The notes beneath the pieces were generated by a model. The model saw nothing but the letters and a program-made list of their open reading frames with translations. It searched no databases and had not been told where the DNA came from. Below are positions 49,122 to 60,625 of a DNA stretch of 64,000 nucleotides, piece after piece; within the stretch, counting starts at the first letter, position 1, and each line of letters opens with the position of its first letter. Where the stretch lies: contig MNCI01009412.1 of NCBI GenBank assembly GCA_015680685.1, forward strand, positions 61,541 through 125,540, given 5' to 3'. The position numbers were made by a program, and so were the translations under genes. The stretch is from Gnetum montanum (lineage: Eukaryota; Streptophyta; Gnetopsida; Gnetales; Gnetaceae).

Positions 49122-52100
49122 GCTATGAGCCTTCACTAGCTCCATCATCCCTTGCTTCATTGGGTCTTGCATTTTCATTTGGATCTTGCACCACAAAGAA
49201 AATAAAACAATCACCTAAAGCTACAATAAAGGCTTTCATAAAAAATAAAAACTATGACATCACAAAAGGTGACTAACCCAAGTGGCTCCACATCTATTTT
49301 GGGAGGTATCTGATCTATGTCGGTCACGAGACGTTGCAAGATCTCCTCCTCAGTGATGTTGGTCCAATTCCTATCTCCTAGATCAACACTTGTTGCAACC
49401 TTCTTCTTTTCTATAGTTGTCCATCTGGGTGGTCCTGGAGAAAAGGTGGTAGTGGTGGTCTCACCCGCAGGTAGGGTCATCTTCCTTTCAAGAGATTCAC
49501 TAACTGTCACCTATTGCCTGAACCTGTCATAAGCCCTAGAAGTGCCAATAATGTCAAGGAATACCTCATGGGTATGCAACTTGATAGAAGCATCCCGATA
49601 CTATTTACGATAGGTGGCACATTCCAGTTTATACATGTGTTTGTGATTCTTTTGTGCTTGCCCTCACTCATAAACCTTCACACTATAATCCTTCCAATCT
49701 TAGTTCTTATGGGCTAGAAGGTCCATTTACATGCACTATTCAATTATTTCGCATGTGGCTTCATTGTTGTGTTGCATGGCCATCCAATATCTTGCATAGT
49801 CGATGACGGCCGTACGCTAACTGCCATCGTTAGTGTCCTGGGCCAATAGGAATTTGTTCCTAGATTGGAGATCCCCCACCTCAGCGGTTAAGTTGGTCTT
49901 CTCATTTTCAAGCCTTTGCACCTATTTCCAGAGGTTTTCATTTACGCACCTGCACTCCCATAGGGAGTGTGTGGAGTATAACGCACATTTGCTTACTTTG
50001 TCATATATGTGATGAGGTACTTCAGTTACCTCCTGTGGAGATTCACGCATGGCGTCGACCTCAACCGCTTTCTTGGGGTCCCACTTTAGGTGAGAGGCTA
50101 CCAACTACACACAAAATGGACATTAGTCATAGTAACATAGTGAAACTGCAACAATTTAAAAATTCTAGCATAGCAACTCTAACTTACCAATCTTCGGATC
50201 GATCTGCTTTAGATGGTTGATCATGTCGTCGAACACCCCCTCCATAAAAGTGAAATTTTCAGGGGTTTCAATCCATGGTCGTAGGTAGATTGAAGGGCCA
50301 AGAGTATTAATAGTAGTGTCTACTACATGGTAAAACATGTTAGCCATAGTGGAGAGGACAACAATAAAGTTGATGAACAACGTAAATGATAGTGTAAAGC
50401 TCCTAGCCAGCAAACCCTCAGGGGTGATAGCTAGGGGGGGGGGGGGAGGGGAGGTCATCCATTAACACACTGTCAAAAAAGTGGTCAAACTCACTAGTGT
50501 CAAAATGGATCCCCTCTCTCTCCAGCTGACCTAATAGCATAGCAGCATCCTTGACACTCATATGCCCCTTCGATACTGAACTACACTTAGAAAATGGATC
50601 ATCAGTGAGGGCCTCTTCCTGATTGGTAGGGACCTCTTCTTCACTAGCTGAGGCTCTTTCTTCATCAGGAGGGGCCTCTTCTTCATTGGTAGGACCCTCC
50701 TCCTCACCGGTTGGGGCCCTTTCTTTTGTGGTAGGGGCCCCTTCTTCATTGGCCATGGCCCTTTCCTCTACGGTTGGAGCCTCTTCATCTTCGCCAATCG
50801 TCCCTATTTTAGGGGTCATCACCTCTTCCTCCCCTTCTTCTTCTCCTTCCTTTGCTAATAAAAACATAATTACAATAGGAAAAATACACCAACTTGGAAC
50901 AAACGCTACACCATGCAATGGTATCTAGTGTAGCACAACGTAGTGAGCGTTAACCTAGTATGCAAACACACTTACTAATTGGAGGCTGCACTTTGCAAAG
51001 TTTGAGTCGCAACTTCTTCCCCTTCTCTTCATTTGTATGGGGAGTCTCTACTGTAGGACAAGACCTCTTATGTTGCAAGCTAGTCGCCAATGTTTCTGGA
51101 ATGAGGTGTTCTCCCCTTGTCACACTGCCCGTGTTAATGGGGGTCCATGCTTTCTTGGGCATGAAAAGTATGTGTCATCCAATCCCTAGTCATCATTGAA
51201 AACGATTTCCCAATAGCTTTCGAGGAATCTTAGGATCATGTGGTATGGAAGACTTGGCAAATCCACAGTTTGGAAATCTGACTATGGTCTTGCTACACCC
51301 AGATGCCATTCTCACGGACTACCAAGTATTCTAAAAAATTCCATAGGTAGGCTACAAAGAAGGCATAGTGTGCATTGAAACAGGACTCAACCTTCCTGCA
51401 AAGTTTGACCATTTCAGCCTACAAGCCTTCACAAAGGTATTTGGCCTAATTGTAGCAAGTCCCTTATTCCATGAAATCCCTCATTATCCAAGCCTACTCC
51501 ACTCCAAGGATTTTCCCTTGAGAGAGTAGCTTGGGGAAGGTATGGGCACGGAAGACAGGGTAAATCATTTTGGCTACCCTTAGTCTGACCTTCTCAATGT
51601 AGATCCAATTTTGGTCCTTTGCCATCCCTAGCCACTCCTTAATGTTCCCCTGATGGTTTGCATCTTTCTTAGATTTTTCTCCTACAAGGAGACCATCGGA
51701 AGGGACACTGAAGAGATTCACGAATAGTTGGTCATTGATTTCAAACACCACTCGTTCACCGTGAATGCATGTATAGAAGTGGTCAGCCTTCTCGAAGAAG
51801 TAGTCTAGGAAAAGCATTTCGATAGATGGGACACTTGGGTTTACAATCAAAAATAAGTCCATGAGCCTAGCCTCTTGAAGGTTGTGGACAAGCATGGCTG
51901 GGGCCCCATTGCAGAGCCAACGCTGGGTCTCCTCCACCTCCCTATACTTGAAAAAGAGGTTGGTTTTGTTATGCCCTGAGGTGATCATAGTGACCTCTTG
52001 GGATTTCCTCACCACTGTAATAGTTTGGAAAAAAAAAAGAAAAAGAAAAAGAAAAGAAAAAGTTAGCAAAAAATAAATGATCATCACTCGAACATATAAC

Positions 52101-52600
52101 AACGAATTCATAGTTTAGCATACCAGGTTTAAATGGTATGGGAAATGGTGGGAGCTCTGCTAGCACGTCTTCAATGGTGAGCAGCTTGAGGGATGCCCAC
52201 TCCCTATCCAACCAACCAAATTCCTTACAATTTCCATAAAATTGGGAATACTAGGTCTGGTAGGTTTTAAACTCACCCCCAAATTGTCCTATTATGTTGG
52301 CGTCCACATTCCTAGTAGAGGAAAACTCCTGCAAGGTCATCTGTGTCAATGCTAAGGCATCTGTATCACTGTGAAGACCATTCCTGTTAATATAAAACCT
52401 GATGATACAAAAATATATATAGATATATACTGTTAACACCTCTATCTAGCGTAACATGAATTATACAACACATTGAGATACCTTCACAGAACTCACCTAC
52501 CGACATAGTAGATGGTGCGAGGTGGGTTCTAAAAATAGGTACCCATGTGATGGGCAATGAATAACGTGTTGTATAAGTGATAGCATTTATACTCAGCCAT
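49122..52600 (-). pseudogene. Antisense multi-exon gene relic inside E2
   Basis: Minus-strand gene with good intron ends. Exon 1 starts at ATG 52600 (MAEYKCYHLYNTLF) and ends AG|GTGAGT at 52497. Exon 2 is 52383-52124. Exon 3 starts at 52014, after a pyrimidine tract and 'attacag', and ends at 50976 (A|GTAAGTG). Exon 4 starts at 50854 after 'ttattag' and ends at 50188 (G|GTAAGTT). Exon 5 starts at 50104 after 'gtgtag'. Codon phase agrees across the first three introns (113, 109 and 121 bp). Exon 3 holds the longest clean part (51494-52014), with VVFEINDQLFVNLFSVPSDG. This faintly recalls plant mobile-domain or plant-transposon-associated proteins, but I cannot confirm that. Exon 4 has a Glu/Pro/Thr-rich repeat (50560-50750) and a poly-C run where the frame shifts. 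Exon 5 has a coiled-coil-like VQRLENEKTNLTAEVGDL. Total coding length is about 2.9 kb. The last exon (to a stop near 49122) is uncertain. Confidence 0.6.
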
Positions 52601-53061
52601 TTCCTAAATCCAACTTAAGCATTTCAAACCTTTTGAGTGTTGGTTGAAACCTTTTGTACCCTTGCCCCCGATTGACCCATCAGTCAAAAATTTTAGAATG
52701 CCTCAGTTTGCCTTGAGAAAAAATATTTCTGTAATGGTAGCTACTATCTTGGCTAACAAGTGTGACCACACAATCACACTAAAGTAGCGGAGGAGGAACT
52801 GTAAGAAGTCCCATGCACCCTCCTAGAACCAAACCACTTACTGCCTCACACGTGCATGGGGAGGGGCGATGTTGGTCACTAGTTCACTGAGGCAACAAAG
52901 GACTCCTACAACCTCAAGAATAATCAAGATGGGCTTCCACATGACCCTACACAATAGAGCATCAAATGTTAGCACTGTGTTCAAGTGAATTTTACACGTA
53001 GCATAGCATAATCATTTGTTTACATATAGTGTAGCATAACCCTTTCTTTACATGTAGCGTA
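52601..53061. other. Spacer between antisense gene relic and solo LTR
   Basis: No clear frame. 'gtagcatagca' and 'gtagcgtagcatg' words occur at 52995-53060. It may contain upstream exon or leader sequence of the antisense gene. Confidence 0.35.
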
Positions 53062-53066
53062 GCATG
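53062..53066 (+). repeat. Target duplication of solo LTR, left copy (GCATG)
   Basis: GCATG precedes 'tgtaacgatgg', and the same five bases lie at 54586-54590. Confidence 0.8.
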
Positions 53067-54585
53067 TGTAACGATGGAAAACGTCGGTCACTGGAAATAC
53101 TGAGCAGAAGTCTGTGTACATAGTTCCAACCGTAGATCTGTGTGAGGGCTATGCTAGAGGAGACGAATCCGAGGTGCCCTGAATGGTCTTTTCAATCAGA
53201 TAGGGACTTACTTAATCAGTAAAATTTTTATAAGAATTGGGTGGAAAAATGATGATTTTTATGAAGAGATATAATATCGTTAATCTCAAAGGTAATTGCA
53301 AACAATGTAAATGATTTAAAGTGATTGCAAAATCTATATAGATAGAACACAGGAGATCGGATTTAGAGAGCGTGCAACCCCAAGATCCAGGATTTAACTT
53401 ATGAACAAAATATGTTGGATACAATGATTACAGGAAGACTTCGGCTTAGACGAAGCACGTTCCAATAGCAAGAAAGCTATTTAAAGATAAAACAAGCGAA
53501 GGTCGATCTACCTTATTCTAGCCAATCTGGGCGCATGGAAGTCAGACCTAAAGTAGAATATCCATTAACTAGCTAAGGATTCTTGCCAATCACCTCCAAT
53601 ATTACTACGATTGTTGATCCTCTTTTGCTCTCTTGTCAATCTTTGCCAAAAGTTGTCAACAATTGCCAATGAAAGAAAATCACTCACGGAGAAAATTTTG
53701 TCAATCCCAGGAAATTTTTTGCCAACCCTTTGATCTTTGTCAACTGGAATATTTATAAGGTTAGGGTTAGGAGAAAAACATGATTTAGATGCATGTCCTG
53801 AACCTACAAGGTGTCGTTGACTTGGAGTGTTTATGTTTGAAGATTACAACACCATGCTACATTACGCTCTAAAGCGTAATGCGTCGTAAACCACTTTTTC
53901 TGGAGTTTTGGCAACAAATTGTTCTTTGTTTATGTTGCTATACACTAGAGAGCCTATTATGACATATGAGCTGCTAATGCCTAAATTGTGCTCTCTTTGT
54001 CATTTCTTGTATTACATTGCATCATGCTAGATTATGATGCATAGCATAATTTAGCGTAAAATAGCGAACCTGCAAAAAATTGAAGTGTTGTTGCCGCAGT
54101 TCCTTTGTTTCTGAACAATCCTTCTAGGGTTTATTACACTACAATGCGTAATGTAGTGTAATAGGCCCCTTAACCGAAAAAGAAAACTTGCTGAAATGTG
54201 TGGCACACTGCGGATCGTTGCTTAAGACTTAAGATTTTACCAGCCAATTGAGGTCTCAAATCTTGTCATCTCTGTTGTTGCGATGGACTGCCTTCTGGCA
54301 TTATGCTGTGTTATGCTACGTTACACTATGTTGCGTAATGCAGCGTAATATGCCAAAAGTTAAGATTTTTCGAAACATAGAAAACTTGCAAAGTTGAAGG
54401 CTTGCCATCGTGCACCCCTTGTCTTGTTCTATCCTCTGGAGTTTATTACGTTGTGCTGCGTAGCATGGTAGAATAGACCCTTAGCCGACAAGGGAGCTTG
54501 CTGGGTTACGACTTGTCTCAAATCCTTGCCTGAGTTGTAAGATTTTGCTAAACCGTTGAGGCATCGAAATTTTCATGGTGTTTCA
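53067..54585 (-). mobile_element. Antisense solo LTR of the Tat/Ogre-like family
   Basis: On the minus strand it starts TGAAACACCATGAAAATTTC and ends 'cattcagggcacc' ... 'ttttccatcgttaca', matching the E2 LTR ends. A TATA-like box reads TTATAAATA on the minus strand near 53757. Exact GCATG duplications flank it, with no primer site or polypurine tract alongside, so it is a solo LTR left by LTR-LTR recombination. It carries its own palindromes (53861-53880 and 54132-54163), of different sequence from those in E2. It sits upstream of the antisense gene relic, in the same orientation. Confidence 0.85.
54132..54163 (-). repeat. Perfect inverted repeat in the solo LTR
   Basis: Twelve-base arms TATTACACTACA and TGTAGTGTAATA pair without mismatch around an 8-base loop. 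A second perfect one has 8-base arms (ATTACGCT / AGCGTAAT) at 53861-53880. Confidence 0.85.
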
Positions 54586-54590
54586 GCATG

Positions 54591-55420
54591 ATCTTCCAGT
54601 TGCAAATTTCTCTCTAACATAAAACAAGGTTAAACATTATAGACAATATAACAAAGTGGCACTTGTAGCGTAGCGTAGCCATCAAGCCCTGTGTAGTGCA
54701 ACAACACTGGATGCACCTAACTATAATAGTTATGTGGCATGCAGTACAACATAACAGGTATGTAGCGTAACAGTTACACTCATGCTTAAGAGGGATGACT
54801 ACGACATGCATAGCATAGCAAGACAGCAAATGAACAAGCATGGGCAGATGTGTGACAATATAACAAACATACCAATATAATAGACATGGCGATGTAACAA
54901 ACTTGATAGTAAAACAAACTTAACAACATAAGAACGGGTTTAATAGCGTAGCAATGTGACAAAACCAATATAGTGGCCTAAAGGCCTTATGAAAAAATGG
55001 CATAGCAAAATGACAAAAAAAAATTACAGCCTTAAATAGCACATATTAGGAAGAATTCACAGTGCCCCTGTTGTCCCAACCATATCTTACCACATGAAAT
55101 AACTCACAGCATGCTACTCTAAACATGCATCACGCTGCTATAAAAAATTCTACAGATAGCTAAACCCTTCTGAGGATAGTATGCTATGCCAAGCATGTGC
55201 TAAGCTACCCAAAACTACCCAAACCCTCTCAACAAGGCAGTCACCATTCTTAACAATGGTGGTCAAGGCGATACTGCATGCAGCCGTAGTGTAGCATCCA
55301 TACAGCTGTTGTGGTCGGCCAGCAACAGTGATGGCATAGTGGCCAAAATAGTGGTAATAGACGTAGATTTCATCACAATAATGATAATCATAATCAGGAA
55401 AATGAGGGTCACGTAGCAAC
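54591..55420 (-). other. Continuation of the E2 spacer upstream of the antisense relic
   Basis: 'gtagcgtagcgtagcc' and 'gtaacaa' words recur loosely (54660-54960). No feature other than part of the minus-strand frame 55150-55458 is seen, and its meaning is uncertain. Confidence 0.35.
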
Positions 55421-55543
55421 TTATCGAGTTGATGGAGTCTCTTCTCGCACCTTAACATGTGCCTTGGATAGGCATCCCAAAGAGTCCTTCACCTCATCTA
55501 CCTTGGTAAGTCCTTGGTGCTTGCACTCACCTTTGGGTGTCAT
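55421..55543 (-). other. Possible first exon of the antisense gene
   Basis: The minus-strand ATG at 55543 opens MTPKGECKHQGLTKVDEVKD and stays open for about 40 codons. It lies about 130 bases downstream of a minus-strand TATA-like box. Whether it is spliced to the 52600 exon is unknown. Confidence 0.3.
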
Positions 55544-55676
55544 TTTCTCACTTGCAAATTCTATCAACTGCTACGTTACACCATTTGACTGTCTCTGTAT
55601 ATGATCATGCTACGCTTTGAGTATGGGCTCTAAGCTGTGACAATGAAAATGACAAGCTTACTAGGGGGTAAACCCC

Positions 55677-55684
55677 TATTTATA
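55677..55684 (-). promoter_or_regulatory. TATA-like box for antisense transcription
   Basis: On the minus strand TATAAATA sits in 'gcattgactataaatagggg', upstream of ATG 55543 and of the whole antisense gene relic. It is the only strong TATA match on that strand in the spacer outside the solo LTR. Confidence 0.4.
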
Positions 55685-55829
55685 GTCAATGCAGTAAAAC
55701 ACTTGCCATTTTCATGTCTCGATGAATGTCAGATATCCCTTATAGCATAGCATTATTACATTGTAGTCCCACTATAACATGGCAATTTTCTACAGCATAA
55801 CAGGTGGGCCCACCGAAAATTTTATCTCA

Positions 55830-56060
55830 TCTTAAACTAGCAATCTATCTTTACAAAGTTTACCTATTAGCGGTCTACAAAGACCTTAAATTAGTGATCT
55901 TGGCTTTCAAAATCTATCTGTTAGTGGTCCGCAAAGACCTTAAACTAGCAAATTTGGCTTTCAAGTCTACTTAGTAATGATTTGCTACGACCTTAAACTA
56001 GCAATTTTAGCACTCGTTTCAGGTCTTGATATAGTTCGCTAAGATCTTAAACTGGCAAAT
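55830..56060 (+). repeat. TTAAACTAGCA-family repeats before the pol exon
   Basis: Five diverged units of about 45-60 bases, each with 'gaccttaaactagcaa' or a variant, lie just before the splice-acceptor-like tract of pol. Confidence 0.65.
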
Positions 56061-56166
56061 TTGACTTGCAAAATTTACACAGTAATTGATGATTATCTTA
56101 TGTTTTATTGCTACTTTACAAACATTCATTATAGGTTGTTGCTACAAACATGTATCACTTGACTTT

Positions 56167-56186
56167 GCTTTTTCTTGTTATGGCAG
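56167..56186 (+). other. Intron-acceptor-like tract before pol (E2)
   Basis: 'tgctttttcttgttatggcag' lies directly before a frame opening at 56189. In Ogre elements an intron separates protease from RT, and this tract fits its 3' end. The donor, expected after 48400, could not be fixed. Confidence 0.5.
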
Positions 56187-59100
56187 GTTTAACAAAAATG
56201 GCCATGCACGATGATCTACATTTCCTTTTAACCTTGACAGGTCCTCATGGAAAGCTTACAAGATACTTAAACTCAAAATTAATAGACTAGGAATCATCTA
56301 CTGACAACACCATAGTGTCCCAGGAAACATCCCTAGATTGGCCCGAACATCTAGTCCAAGGCTTATACTTAGAGGTCGAGGATGTGACCGAGGACCCTCT
56401 CATCAAAACACCTGTAACTACATCTAGGGGGAAATAAAGACATTAAAACTTAGTTTCCTCCTATACCCAAAAATGTGAAAGGACATATCTAAGGTTCTCC
56501 AAGATAATATTAAAGTGTTTGCGTGGTCCTATGATGATATGACAGGTCTAGACCTACGTCTCATGCAACATAACATCGTCCTAGACCTGTGTATCAAGGT
56601 AGTCAAGTAAAAGGCTTGAAAAGTTAAACTAGAAATCGTACTAGTTGTACATAATGAAATCACCAAACTATATCAACTTGGTTTCATTCACGTGGTCAAT
56701 TACTTGGAGTGGGTGTCAAATATCGTTGTGGTCTCTAAGAAAATGGGAGGTATACAAATTTGTATAGACTTTCTAGATCTTAACAAAGTAATGATCAAAG
56801 ATGGCTTCCCATTACCAAGTATTGATCAACTTATTGACACTATAGCTGGTCATGCTTTACTATCCTTTATGGATGGGTTCTTAGGTTACAATCAAATCTG
56901 CATCAAACCAGAACAATAGTTAACAAGTACCTTCATGACCCCTTGGGGAACCTTCTGTTACACCATGATGTCTTTTGGTCTCAAAAACATCAGAGAAACC
57001 TATCAATGAGCCATGATGTACATATTTAGAGACTACCTCTTAGAGAGACCAAACAATTACATGGACGACATAGTAGTCAAGTCTAAGGGAGCTATTGATC
57101 ATCCCAATGATCTAGATGTAGTTCTCAAGCATTGTCACAGGCATGACTTGTGTCTCAATCTAAGGAAATGTGTTTTTGGAGTTAAAACCAGATGCATGAT
57201 AGGGTTTGTAGTATCGAAAGCTAGAATATGAGTGGACCCTAACAAAGTTAAGGCCATCGTTAACCTTGCACCCCCTACCAACCTTAAAGAATTATGTGGG
57301 TTGCAAGGTAGAATATAGTTTATTAGAAGGTTTATAGCAAGGCTGACCAACAAGTTACACCCCATGCAACACTTGCTAAAGAAGGTGATCAACTTCGAGT
57401 GGACAACATAGTGTCAACAAGCCTTTGATGATTTAAAGAAAGAGATTTTGCACTTCCCAACTGTTTACCCATCATAGAGGGATAAGCCTTTCTACATCTA
57501 CCTTGCCACCTTGGACACATGTATTCTAGCATTGTTATGTTATAGGAGACATTACAGCTCTAAAATCCCAGTTTATTACCTAAGCCATGCATTGATAACT
57601 TATGAGGTGAAGTATAGAAGTAGAAAGAAATTGTCTTGCCCTAGTGTTTGCACTAAAAAAATGAAGACATTACCTATTCCGTAGCAAGGTCAACATCATA
57701 TGCAAGAGTAACATACTTTGAGCTATCAAAAATAATTTATATGAAAACAGTAGGACAACCCGATGGAAAGCTATAACAGTGAAATTCAACTTACACTATG
57801 TAGCCCAGTCATCGAGAAAGGGACAAGCAATCACTACACAGCTCACAACCTGACCCGTCAATGATCAGGAAATGATAGAGTTAGAGTTCCCTGATGAACA
57901 TGTTAACAACATCAATCTTGTGCCATTACACTTCAAGGCCGCTTTGCATTTTGACGGTGGCTGAACTATGTGAGGTGGTAGTGCTGCTGCCATCACTACA
58001 TTCCCCTCTAGGGATATTTGACCTTTTGCTTACCATTTTACGTTCCTTTTTACAAACAACGTAGTTGAGTACGAAGGACTCCTTAGGGGCCTTTTAGCAT
58101 TCTGGGAATTAAAGATCCAACATTTGGTAGTTCGAGGTGATTCCCAACTCATCGTCAACCAGATCACTAAAATCTATGCCCATAAAGCTTCACATTTACA
58201 GCCTTATTATGACTTGGCTAAGAGTTTTCTGAAACAGTTTGCAATGATAGACATCTAACATGTGCCATGCAGTGAGAACACTATAGCAGATGCCTTAGCC
58301 ATGTTAGCATTAAATGTGCTGCCACACCTATTTCTAACTTTACCTACTTCGATAATGGAGTGCATAAACCCTATCACTCAAGTGGTACACGTCGCCTTGG
58401 TAAGTGTTACCGATACCCAAGAGTGGTATGCTAATGTTAAAGCCTATCTTCAACACGGAAAACCCCCACACAGCTTGACATCCACTCAAAAGGATGCAAT
58501 CCAAAAGCAAGCCTGGCAGTATGTCCTTATAGGAGATAATACCTTATGAAAACGCTCATTTTATGGGATATTGCTAACTTGCATTGGTGGGGAAGAAGCA
58601 TAGAAAATTGTTAACAAAATCCATGAAGGACTATGTGAAGGACAACAAAATCCATGAAGGACTATGTGAAGGACAACAAAATCCATGAAGGACTATGTGA
58701 AGGACTATGATGCCTAGGATATTACTGGCCTTACATGGAACAAGATTGCCTTGCCAAAGTTAGGACATGTGATACATGCCAATGTCATGAAAATCTTATT
58801 CATGTCTCACCTACTGAGTTGCATCCTACACAGATCATGTGGCCATTCCAACGATGAGGACTAGATATCATAGGACCCATCACACCTAAGTCTTCCCCAG
58901 GACATAACTCCATCATCACTACCACCGAGTACTTTACAAAGTGGGTGGAGGCCATCCCCCTTAGGAAGACTACATATCAATAGGTTTGCCACTTTATCTT
59001 GGATAATATAGTAATAAGGTTTGGTCTTCCCATGATTATTGTGACAGACAACGGACCACAATTTAGTGGCATGGAAACCAAACCTTTTGCGACAACCTTG

Positions 59101-59694
59101 ACATCAAGCACTCATTTTCATCGCCATACTACCCATAGAAAAATGGTCAGGAAAAGGTAACAAACAAGGCCATCATCAATCTTCCCAAAAGGATGCTTAG
59201 CAGTAGCAAGAAGAGATGGCATGAACAAATCCTCTATGTGTTATGGGCTTACTGCATGATGTGCAGGATGGCTACAGGTAAAACTCCTTATATCCTGGTT
59301 TACGAATCTGAAGTAGTGCTACCTCTCGAACTGCAGGTACAATCACTTCAAATGATCCTATCAAGCATTGTGGATGAAGCCTAGAAAAACCAATCAAGAA
59401 TCATTGACCTCACCTCCATAGAGGAGGAGCATGCCCAAACACTTGGTTGTATCAAATGGTACCAAGAAAATCAGTGGCAAACACATCATTCCAATCTACA
59501 TCAATGACCAATCAAAAAAGGGGACCTAGTTCTCAAAGTTGTTCATGAGCATGTAAACAAGTTCTCAGAAAACTAGGAAGGTCCATTCATAGTTACAAAA
59601 GACTATGAGAATGGAGCCTTCAAACTCGTAGACATGGATGACAAAGAGTTTGCAAATCTCGTGAACCACTTGTAACTCAAGCCATACTACGTTT
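56187..59694 (+). pseudogene. pol: Pol of E2: RT, RNase H, archaeal-type RNase H, integrase (decayed)
   Basis: RT is at about 56640-57230: LGFIHVVNYLEWVSNIVVVS, ICIDFLDLNKVMIKDGFPLP, HALLSFMDGFLGYNQI, and the catalytic YMDD at 57058-57069 (intact). RNase H at about 57480-57640 reads DKPFYIYLAT and VYYLSHALITYEVKY. The archaeal-type RNase H at 57940-58320 shows ALHFDGG, NNVVEYEGLL and VRGDSQLIVNQI, with the acidic residues present. Integrase at 58600-59694 has GLDIIGPI (Asp at 58864), VTDNGPQF (Asp at 59047) and a Glu at 59151, a D-35-E spacing, then the C-terminal GPFIVTKDYENGAFKLVDMD block. A second RNase H marks the Tat/Ogre lineage. RT and archaeal-type RNase H are in different frames, and many TAG stops replace Gln codons. 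Confidence 0.85.
58613..58706 (+). repeat. 31-bp perfect triplication in the integrase region
   Basis: 'ccatgaaggactatgtgaag' plus 11 bases occurs three times in tandem (starts 58621, 58652, 58683), apparently without mismatch. 31 is not a multiple of three, so it shifts the frame. It falls where the integrase zinc-finger His (KIHEGLCEG) is encoded. Confidence 0.9.
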
Positions 59695-59708
59695 GATGTA
59701 AAAGTGAG

Positions 59709-60625
59709 GTAAGCACAGATAGTCCGCTATGATGTAAAACTAGCAAAGAACGTCCGCTATGACTATAAACTAGCACAACACGTCCATGGGCCATGATGTA
59801 AAACTGGCACCCATAGTACAGTTTTCTATGACCTTTAACTGGCCCATCCACCATCCACTATGATGATAAACTAGCCTAATGATCTGCTAGGACCTTAAAC
59901 TAGCACAGTGGTATGCTAGGACCTTAAACTAGTACATCACAGTCTACTGGGACCTTAAACCAGTACATCTGATGGTCTACCAAGACCTTAAACTGGGTTT
60001 GTAGTATAACGTCTGCAACTCGCATCCATGACCTTATAAATGAGTGAGCGTGAATAGTGCCAACTTCCTAGATAGCATGAGGTGGGATGTTGTAGTTTTA
60101 GAATGTAGTTCATGATGAAAAGAAAGAACCTTCTAAAACATATGTAGTTCCACTACCCCTGGCATCTTATTGATCCTCCGAAGATGTCGTCTGACATCTT
60201 GCTAACCTTCTGGAGCTACTGCTACCACAACCTATTTTCTTGGCGGTAGCTCCTATTGTCAGCACCTGCTACTGGAGTCCCAACACTATTATGACCCAGC
60301 CACAGAGTTGCTACTCTCCAACCCTTGTCATCATCCAAGTCCAAAAGACATTTAGCTATTAGGCTTCTCAAGTTATAGCTGAATTGCATGATATTTGCCT
60401 TGGGTGGGGACTCTTGAGCACTCACATCACGATAACTCCTAGCCTCCTCGGTGCCAACCCCTTTAGTCTGATGCTACAAGAACCACTGTTGGCCTTCCTG
60501 ATTTAGACGTCACATGCCTTAGCAACAATGCTCACTACTTTAGCAGTGTTTAAAGTAAGTGGGATTCTACCCTCACCTCATTTCATGGTTACGTTATTTT
60601 GGTTTTCTTTTTGTTGCATTTACAG
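59709..60625 (+). other. Intron-like 3' spacer of E2
   Basis: The ends are 'gag|gtaagcaca' and 'tgcatttacag|gatat'. 59715-60000 holds about nine repeats with 'ccgctatgatgtaaaactag' or 'aggaccttaaactagcaca' cores. E1 has the same arrangement (10351-10881). The minus-strand frame 60222-60425 is not supported as a gene. Confidence 0.5.

Noticed and set aside
50623-50928. 101-residue plus-strand Ser-rich frame
   Set aside because: Shadow of the Glu-rich exon of the antisense gene, which has supporting intron ends.
48640-56186. The whole spacer as one separate inserted element
   Set aside because: No LTR pair or terminal repeat brackets it, and the spacer edges match those of E1 and E3. Only the solo LTR inside has real insertion borders. 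The idea remains open for the antisense gene itself.
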